In this document: positions 57,525 through 64,000 of the stretch, one piece after another | Position numbering within the stretch: the stretch's first letter is position 1 | Layout: each line of letters opens with the position of its first letter | NCBI GenBank assembly: GCA_032622095.1 | Contig: CP136064.1 | Span: 52,212,073 to 52,276,072, forward strand | DNA: 64,000 bases | Direction: 5' to 3' | DNA from: Siphonodentalium dalli | Lineage: Eukaryota; Mollusca; Scaphopoda; Gadilida; Siphonodentaliidae | Notes under the pieces: generated by a model | The model's database searches: none | What the model was told of the DNA's origin: nothing | The model's input: the letters and a program-made list of their open reading frames with translations, nothing else | Position numbers and translations under genes: made by a program

Positions 57525-58069
57525 GTTAATTGGTGACAGAATTACACAATAAAATTTGTGGTCACTGTTAACAGTAACCACTATTGTTCATTAGCTAAAC
57601 AATCACATGTCTTTATACCAGAAAATAATCTAAATATAATCAATATTAATCGATAGAAGCATTTCCGGACAGAGGTCTTTAATTAATATATACTATTTTA
57701 TACCCCGGTAACTATATAGCACATGTTTATGAAGAGATAGACCATCTTTAAGAAGGTGAGTATCTCACCTGTGAGTATGCTAATGTGTGTGCATGACTTT
57801 CAATGTGTCCCATTTTCTGTTATTATTTTTTCTTTTGTCAATAAAATCTAAACAAAAAATAACACAAGGCTTGCTTTGGGTGTTATGAAATATTTCCTTC
57901 CGCTTTTCACAAGCTCATTCAAAACTGATGTTCAGTATATGTTGATAATGCCTCTTCTGCCAGCTATTTCCTGCTATTCCTCTTCCATCTGCTGATACAG
58001 GACTGTATTCTCAGCAGCATCGGTGCCTTCACTCACTGGAGTGGGAGCCAGATAGACTGAATGGCCGCG
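57525..58069. other. Probable SMG9 3' UTR and flank
   Basis: Lies downstream of the SMG9 stop on the minus strand. I found no canonical AATAAA in that orientation; an ATTAAA variant occurs at 57678-57683. Nothing else recognised. Confidence 0.35.
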
Positions 58070-58148
58070 TCATGGGAGCAACCTGTTATATTCTGACATC
58101 AGCTGAGATTTTTTCACTGAATCCCAAATACGAGCTGAATAATGAAAC
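58070..58148 (-). CDS. SMG9: SMG9 terminal exon
   Basis: Encodes FHYSARIWDSVKKSQLMSEY then NRLLP and a TGA stop at 58072-58070. The first base completes a Trp codon started in the previous exon. Confidence 0.85.
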
Positions 58149-59383
58149 CTGAAAATAGGAAAATATTGCTTAGAAATAACAAGAGCTAAAAAAAATATAT
58201 AATATGTTTACCTGTTCCAGATAGGGTCTGTTGGTTAGAAATTAGAGAAAGATTCCGTTCCTTGATGTCGATATCAGATCTCAAATCTAATTAGCATGTG
58301 CATGTAAATGATCACCTGTGACACATCTATGAAAAGCATTTGGGGCATACCATGTTGTGTAGCACAATAAACCATCATTGTTGCAAAGGAAATTGGTTGC
58401 TCATGTCAATAACTTAAATCAAGATTAGGTTTGAAATTGTGATGTGTATTTGAACTGTTTCGAATAATAGTCACTGAAATAATTGTGCAGCTAACAATTC
58501 ACTGGTCCACTGGTACTTTAATCACATATTTATCTCTGATGCTGTTATCCCAAAGTGTAATAATCATTGCAAACTTTTAATAATCGAAATGAAAAGTCAC
58601 ACTAAATAGTAAACCCACATTAAATCATGCATGTAACAGAAATTGCAGTTGACAATGAATTGTAAATCATCGCAAATCCTTATATGAATATTTCAAGGGT
58701 TGATAGTTGTATTGAAATATAGTAACAGCATTTTCTTTAAACGCATACCAGGGATGGGTGACATGGGTCCATTACTTTGCAGAGTATTAAATGCATTAAC
58801 ACTGCCAGTACTAGCCATTTTCTGCATTACAGTTACTTTTAAAATGAGAAGTAATACATTACCATTACTATTACTTTTAAAATGAGAAGTAATGCATTGC
58901 CATTACAATTACTTTTAAAATGAGAAGTAATGCATTACAATTACTTTTAAAATGAGAAGTAATACATTACCATTACAATTACTTTTAAAATGAGAAGCAA
59001 TATATTACCATTACAATTACATTCAAAAGAAGTGCATTATCATTTATACCATTAACTTTCAGTGTCAGGTTAAATTACAAAATAAATCCTGTGTTTGTGG
59101 CCTCCCTGCCTACCCAAAAAGACACCCGCCCCTAATTGTTTTGTCCAATTTTATGTTCTTTTATAATTGTAGATATATTTTTTTCCATCACAAATCTAAG
59201 CTTTCATGTTCTACCTATGGGAATGAGATAAGGGTAGCGGCAGTGCATACCAGTTTTTCTCTGATAATACTGTATGTGTCAGTAAACTCCTAGGCAAACA
59301 GTGGATCTGTCTCCGCAGCGATTTCAGCAGTGTCTCACAGCTCGGGTAGCCTCTGTAGTCTGGAAGACTGTTCAGTATTGTTT
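58070..59383 (-). CDS. SMG9: SMG9 (nonsense-mediated decay factor), last two coding exons
   Basis: The penultimate exon is 59383-59251 (acceptor tttcgtttcag|AAACAA, donor AACTG|GTATGC). The last exon is 58148-58070 (acceptor ctattttcag|GTTTCA), ending TGA. Joined in phase 2 they read GYPSCETLLKSLRRQIHCLP, then LLTHTVLSEKNWFHYSARIW, and end DSVKKSQLMSEYNRLLP. The EKNWFHY-ARIWD-V-KS...EY-RLL ending is what I know from animal SMG9, the regulatory partner of SMG8 and the SMG1 kinase that phosphorylates UPF1. The 5' part of the gene must lie beyond 59383, probably outside the window. The intron between the exons holds a minisatellite. Confidence 0.85.
58830..59020. repeat. Minisatellite in the SMG9 intron
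   Basis: Five units of about 30-39 bp on the core ttacttttaaaatgagaagt aatgcattacc (variants). The last unit is degenerate. Confidence 0.85.
59251..59383 (-). CDS. SMG9: SMG9 penultimate exon
   Basis: 133 nt entering in phase 1 and leaving in phase 2. Encodes TILNSLPDYRGYPSCETLLK then SLRRQIHCLPRSLLTHTVLS. Reading without splicing would stop 13 codons after the donor. Confidence 0.82.
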
Positions 59384-59420
59384 CTGAAACGAAATATCAT
59401 GGTGTCATAGTAAAATGAAC

Positions 59421-59647
59421 TAGAGGTAAGATTGCCCCAGTGGACCTAAGGATACACCACACAGTGTAATTGGGCCATATCACATCTACTTGTATTCAGG
59501 AAAAAAACTCTGTTCTCTGTTCAAATGATTCTGATTAACCTCACAATTATGCATTCACATGTTCCTATGATGGTAAATATCTATCAAGTTTCATAACAAT
59601 TACCCAAGAAATGAGTAAATAAATGCTTGGACAAAATTGTGCATTTG
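59421..59647 (+). repeat. P1-like pearl fragment
   Basis: Starts actagaggtaagattgcccc, a diverged P1 5' end, with gttcctatgatggtaaatat and aaatgcttggacaaaattgt. It is cut at 59647 by the next element. Confidence 0.6.
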
Positions 59648-60596
59648 CAGGGTTCCCGCGGGGCCTTGGATTCAAGGAACGGCCTTGAATTTGACAAGGT
59701 GTGGTTCAAGGCCCTGAAATCCTGGAATATGGGCAATGGGCCTTGATAAGCCTTGAATATTCGCAATACAACAACACGCCGATGATCCGTAATTAATCAC
59801 CTCTTACATTTCCGGGTTTACGGTAAATGACTGCATTGGAGCGAGATATAAATAGCGCAGTTATATTATAATAGAGCAGCGATGTATCGAGCATTCTCAT
59901 TGGATAGTTGCAGTGACGTTGGCCAATCGCAAAGCGCGACGTATTATCGCATGTGACTGTCGTGTCAGTCTGCTAAAATGTTGTCGTGTGTGTACTGTTT
60001 TTTTATGATTGTTTTCGATAATTACCAATAAAAAATGGGGAAATGCACATTCCAAGATTGTTGGCTAACTTCCGAAAGTTACAAAGACTGGTTAATGATC
60101 ATTCTGGGCGACAGGTATTCTGCAAAATGCAAACTTTGCCTGAAAACATTTAGCGTGGCGAACATGGGAAAAGCCCTGTTGGATTCCCATGTGAAATCTG
60201 ACAAACATCTTAAAGTTTTGAAGGACAAAAAAAGACGCTACCATTTCCATTCGTAGTCGGACCTAAAAATGATTCGACCACAGCTGGTTCAAGCTTGTAT
60301 ATGTGTTCCTGTTCCTGTTACAAATGTTGATGTTGATGTTAAAAAAAAATATTCCTAGCTTATCTGCATTGAATTGTGTGAGTATAATAATCTGGGAAAA
60401 GTACCAGGTATTATAGTACCCAACCTGAGTAATGTTAATAATTACTAACATGGCAATGTGTGATAGAATACTGATTAATTTATTTTAAGGCCTTGAAAAT
60501 CCTTTTGGGTAAAGGGCCTTGAAAATAGCTGAAAAATGTCGCGAAACGGCCTTGAATAGCCTTAAATTTGATCAGTCCTTGCTTGCAGGAACCCTG
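59648..60596 (+). mobile_element. CAGGG-ended TIR element carrying a BED-like zinc finger
   Basis: The left end is CAGGGTTCCCGCGGGGCC and the right end, read inward, is CAGGGTTCCTGCAAGC. Subterminal repeats of ccttgaatttga / ggccttgaaaat type occur at both ends. The flanks atttg and atctg resemble each other, but no clean duplication is seen. At 949 bp it encodes only a zinc-finger N-terminus, so it is a deletion derivative of a hAT- or P-like autonomous element. Confidence 0.7.
60035..60256 (+). pseudogene. BED-like zinc-finger N-terminus of a transposase
   Basis: MGKCTFQDCWLTSESYKDWL followed by a C2H2 arrangement: C32 and C35 (KCKLC), H52 and H58 (SHVKSDKH). NMGKALLDSH is a block seen in many invertebrate and fish transposon-derived proteins. 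After the TAG, traces of coding (VVGPKNDSTTAG) continue in frame-shifted form to about 60360, so the protein was longer. The catalytic domain has been deleted. Confidence 0.65.
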
Positions 60597-61010
60597 ATCT
60601 GGTATCTATATATATCAAAGAGTAGGATCTGTCTGTCCATCCGTTCGGAATTTTTCTCCCAGACCCCTAGACCAATTTCAACCAAATGTGGTGTGGTGAC
60701 TTGGGGTACCCTGATGGAGGTAACAACCACATTAGTTTTTCTAAATTTTGATGTAAACAAATTTAATTATATAAATTAAAAAAACACACATATTAAAATA
60801 AGCTCACTATGAGCCTATTTCAGAATCAAATAAATGTGAATATATAGGTTCAATATGAACCCAGAAGCACGCTCTTTATATATGTGTTTTCACTGTGGCC
60901 TACGCCATCCAACATAATAACAGGTATAAGTCAACTATGGGCTTATTCCAGAATCAAATAAATCCAATATGAACCAATGTTAATGATTATGTCCAATATG
61001 AACCTATTTC
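60597..61010. repeat. Diverged direct repeats
   Basis: Two copies of agcctatttcagaatcaaat-type sequence (about 60808 and 60940) with ttcaatatgaacc strings. Positions 60610-60720 start with gatctgtctgtccatccg and resemble the TGTC-tract repeats. Confidence 0.5.
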
Positions 61011-61142
61011 AGAGGCCCCTCTAATGCTGACCAGAGGCCCCTCTAATGCTGACCAGAGGCCCCTCTAATGATGACCAGAGGCCCCTCTAATGCTGACCAG
61101 AGGCCCCTCTAATGCTGACCAGAGGCCCCTCTAATGCTGAAT
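61011..61142. repeat. 22 bp minisatellite, six copies
   Basis: Unit agaggcccctctaatgctga cc repeats six times. One unit has atgatgacc, and the others are nearly identical. Confidence 0.95.
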
Positions 61143-61149
61143 AAAGGCT

Positions 61150-62020
61150 CCCAAAGGAAGTCTGTTTCAGCTGGTTTTGCAATAAATTTGTAAGTAATAA
61201 AAGGGTGATAACTCTACTGAAATAAGTCAGGCAGACATCCTTATCACATATGTGACCCGCCATATCAAATCCAGTCGTAAGTCGGGATTTGTTTACCCTG
61301 TGCCAATGCATTCTCTTATATATGCGAGTCGACCATAGGTCGCCTCGCATATATAAGAGAATGCATTGGCCTAACAATTTTTTACAATTTTAATAATTTT
61401 TTCTTGTATTCTTCAACAATTTTATAATTTCACCCATACAGAGCCCCAGACAAACATGAGCAGACAACACTCTTCTATATGCTTCTATATATGTGTGGGG
61501 CTCCCTGCAGGCTAATGGATGTTTTTTATTTTATGTCCTAAAAACTGTAAGAAACATTTATTTTAAAAAAATGATAAAAAATTGTTAGGCCAATGCATTC
61601 TCTTATACATGTATATGCGAGGCGACCTATGGTCGACTCGCATATATAAGAGAATGCATTGGCACAGGGTAAAAAAAATCCCGACTTACGACTGGATTTG
61701 ATATGGCGGGTCACATATGCACAAGTTCCCATGGTGCTAAATATCTCTTCCGAGTTTCAGAATAATTGCTAGGAAATGAATAAGCACAAGCTCGGAAAAT
61801 ATTATGAATGTTATGAAACATTTCAAAAAGGGGATAACTCGACTAAAAAGGCTGCACACGGTTCCACGATGTAAATATCTGTGCAAAGTTTAAAAAAAAA
61901 CTAAACAATAGACATGAGAATGTAGGATTACAAGCTCAGAAAAAATGTTGCATCCACAGATGCAGACAAACTGATTCCAGTATAACCCGGGCCCCTCTGC
62001 AACTTCATTGCAGGAAGATA
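61150..62020 (+). mobile_element. Pearl-like P1 copy interrupted by a foldback MITE
   Basis: P1 blocks lie on both sides of 61251-61715: ggtgataactctactgaaat before, then gcacaagttcccatggtgct, ggggataactcgactaaaa and ctgattccagtataaccc after. A decayed 3' end (gcccctctgcaacttcattg) closes it at about 62015. Confidence 0.65.
61251..61715. mobile_element. Foldback MITE (TGTGACCCGCC termini), complete
   Basis: 465 bp flanked by TA. Termini are TGTGACCCGCCATATCAAAT and its complement. Each arm of about 120 bp also contains its own palindrome (ccaatgcattctcttatata ... complement), so the element is a hairpin with a hairpin in each arm. A ~190 bp AT-rich core lies between. It is inserted in a P1 repeat at a TA site. 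Confidence 0.85.
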
Positions 62021-62176
62021 TAAGAAGTAAATGACACTTAAATAAAGACATGGGTAATAATGAGCAATAATATTTTGATCTGTATGTGTCAACTTTACTG
62101 AAGTTCAACTTTCTAATTACATTTGAATATGCTCTGAAGAATCATATGCTTATTACAAAAATCTATGTCATTTTAG

Positions 62177-62365
62177 TCTCTTAATCCATTTCTACAAATG
62201 CTATCCCGAATTGAAAATGAAATTGTGAATGAAACTGTAGCTGAAAATGGAGGGCAGATATTTTCATACATCAGTACTGGCTTTTTGAAAAAATCTGAGA
62301 GAGCTAAAAATCGCTATCGCCAGATGGTATTGCTTAAACATTTAGCTCTCGCAGGGGAAACTCAT
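62177..62365 (+). CDS. Exon of an unrecognised host gene
   Basis: The acceptor is gtcattttag|TCTCTT, phase 0, and the donor CTCAT|GTATTT, phase 0. It encodes 63 residues with MLSRIENEIVNETVAENGGQ and FLKKSERAKNRYRQMVLLKH, a helical, charged segment. It splices in frame to 62477. It lies on the strand opposite to SMG9. No family recognised. Confidence 0.55.
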
Positions 62366-62476
62366 GTATTTGATTTTTGTTTGGAATAATCCAGTTGTAG
62401 ACAAAGCAATTCAAATTCCAACTTCCATGTTCCAAGTTTGACTTTAATTTCTATGAACATGTAATAATTGGTTCAG
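62366..62476 (+). other. Short intron between the two unrecognised exons
   Basis: 111 nt, GTATTT ... ggttcag. Reading through would hit a TAA at 62387-62389, so splicing is needed to join the exons. Confidence 0.5.
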
Positions 62477-62659
62477 TGTCCGTGGGATGGACTCATTCCC
62501 CTCGCTGATGATCTGTTTGAGACATACATGTACCTAAAGTCAATAGCAATCTATCATAAAAAAAATCTGACTGCAACGGGTGTTCGAAAGTTAAACAGAA
62601 AACTGGTCAAGGCTCAAAACAAGTGGTCTGACATGGACAATTGTCAGACGCCAAATTAA
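62477..62659 (+). CDS. Terminal exon of an unrecognised host gene
   Basis: The acceptor is attggttcag|TGTCCG, phase 0, and the stop is TAA 62657-62659. It encodes CPWDGLIPLADDLFETYMYL, then a basic helix GVRKLNRKLVKAQNKWSDMD. A canonical AATAAA lies at 62769-62774, about 110 nt downstream, supporting a real 3' end. Confidence 0.55.
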   Translation, partial: CPWDGLIPLADDLFETYMYLKSIAIYHKKNLTATGVRKLNRKLVKAQNKWSDMDNCQTPN

Positions 62660-62768
62660 CATTTGTATAGGTTGTCAGGCTCTGCTTTGAAACTGTCTGA
62701 CATAATGTCAGGTTGAAATATTGACATATTTTTAAGGAAAATATCACTGGTAATGTGATATTTTGCAA

Positions 62769-62774
62769 AATAAA
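62769..62774 (+). promoter_or_regulatory. Polyadenylation signal
   Basis: AATAAA following the stop codon at 62659. Confidence 0.5.
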
Positions 62775-62976
62775 TTGATATAGTGTGCTGTTAAATGAAA
62801 TTTATTCTAATGGAGAGCAGTTTTTAATTGTTTGTTTTGCCAAAATCTGGGTTTTTCAGAAGTAAGATTATTAGAACCTGGATGTCTACAAAATATTTGA
62901 ATTGAAAAATTTATGGAACAAGTTTTTTCTCCCTGTCGAGTTATAACATACTAGTGTCCTGTGTTCTATACAGTCA

Positions 62977-63140
62977 TATAAGGATTAACTGTCATGTGGA
63001 CTGTTTTTATGGAGATGTAACGGTGAGGTAAGTGGACATAACTTGTGTAAAACCCGAAGGGTTTTACATACAAGTTATGTCCACTTACCTCACCGTTACA
63101 TCTCCATAAAAAATAGTCCACATGACAGTTAATCCTTATA
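62977..63140. repeat. 164 bp near-perfect hairpin
   Basis: ~80-base arms (tataaggattaactgtcatg ... gtgtaaaaccc) around a gaa loop. Right arm gggttttacatacaagttat ... taatccttata, with a few mismatches and a small bulge. Not related in sequence to the hairpin at 52206, but the same size and architecture. Confidence 0.88.
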
Positions 63141-64000
63141 TTTATATACATTTAGCGAAAAAGCCGCTTTTGTAAATATATTTAAATCGAAAAGTGTATC
63201 GTGACAAGATCAGCCCAAAATACCCAATAGCACCCTTGGCAAAAGTTAATAGGAACAATTTCTCTTCATGTTGAAACCCGATGATGTATTAAGTCAATCC
63301 TGCGCGAGTCAAAATGCGCCCAAAGCATTACGCGTTCGTCTTTCCAAACCTAATGACGTATCGATGGTGTTATTAGCTTGGTTTTATGAGGCGTTACGCA
63401 TTCACCGAGAAATAACTGCAACTAGCCACGTGGGCGCCGACCAATCAGAATGCTGGATTTAGTGATGACAACACTTAGTGTGTAAATATATGATCGTAAT
63501 AATAGGCCTACTCTTACATGGTACTAGTAACAGTGCCGGGATCAAAGCAATTGAAGATTTATATAACCTTAAATTTGATCATGAAATTGGCAAGCATGTT
63601 TGATGCTGTGGCCAAGGTGGTATATTATTTATAGTAAAAAAAGTGACAATTGAGAAGAGGAACATAATTGGGGGATAATACATCATTATTTGTTTCACAT
63701 GGCACTATTTCGTGTGATAAAAAAGACATGTGAGGCCTCATTTTGAAATGTCAGACCATGTCTGTTTGGTGCCTGACAAAATGTCAGACAGTCAAATAAA
63801 AATTATTTTAAGGCTTGATACTGGTGAAATAGCGGGTCAATTACCAGTACAGAGTAACCCTTTGAAATAAAAGCGCCAAAACTACAATGCAATGATTGGT
63901 GTGCAGTCAAATAGTGACGATGTATACAGCGTAATACACATATGACAATGTCATGGTAACATCATAGAATGCCGGACTGTTGAGTATGGATATCTTGTGC
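63141..64000. other. Unassigned stretch
   Basis: No gene supported. Strings such as aaatgtcagaca (63779) echo tgacataatgtcagg (62697), suggesting remnants of a small inverted-repeat element around the hairpin. Confidence 0.3.

Noticed and set aside
61011-61142. 22 bp repeats considered as regulatory array or CRISPR
   Set aside because: No spacers; a simple minisatellite explains it.

Overview
The window is eukaryotic, AT-rich and intron-dominated. It looks like a marine invertebrate and most likely a bivalve mollusc. That placement rests on the repeats: many families of tandem ~120-170 bp monomers followed by (ACGG)n tracts and a 3' C-run/G-run hairpin, which resemble the bivalve 'pearl' type of non-autonomous element, plus many foldback MITEs. 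No marker gene fixes the species. There is no operon, CRISPR array or prokaryotic signal.

Left part (1-27760, + strand). Nine exons with matching splice sites and phases form the 3' part of one host gene. Its last exon encodes a short chromodomain ending exactly at the stop codon. Five consecutive middle exons are symmetrical phase 1-1 cassettes encoding a charged linker. The introns are packed with repeats: an inverted Jockey/CR1-like LINE fragment (4401-5870), a Tx1/L1-like LINE with an internal deletion (about 10475-13606), foldback MITEs, pearl-like arrays and a 4.3 kb nested transposon (20317-24655).

Middle (27760-47060). After a mostly anonymous stretch with an SGNH-hydrolase relic and a long foldback, a ~3.7 kb unit is duplicated in tandem (32678-41730 and 41731-47050). 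Part of the second copy is duplicated again as a 1658 bp tandem repeat. The first copy carries a 5401 bp DNA transposon (35916-41316). It has long imperfect inverted repeats, a CGT target duplication, and a decayed minus-strand transposase gene joining a Cys-rich N-terminus, a core domain, an XPG/PIN-like nuclease and a C-terminal CXC motif. This best fits the Academ superfamily. The sister copies preserve the empty insertion site. A pair of exons in compatible phase suggests the duplicated unit overlaps an unrecognised host gene.

Right part (47060-64000). Pearl-like arrays are followed by an isolated 163 bp near-perfect hairpin and a piggyBac-like element (52427-55181) that swallowed a pearl-like array with a three-monomer higher-order period. 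Next comes an element with an 8 bp target duplication (55616-56782). The last two coding exons of SMG9 (nonsense-mediated decay factor) lie on the minus strand. They are followed by a small CAGGG-ended transposon with a BED-like zinc finger, a nested foldback MITE, and two + strand exons of an unrecognised gene with a polyadenylation signal.

All calls come from reading the sequence by eye. Family assignments rest on motifs, termini and target duplications, and repeat boundaries are approximate unless a terminus is stated.
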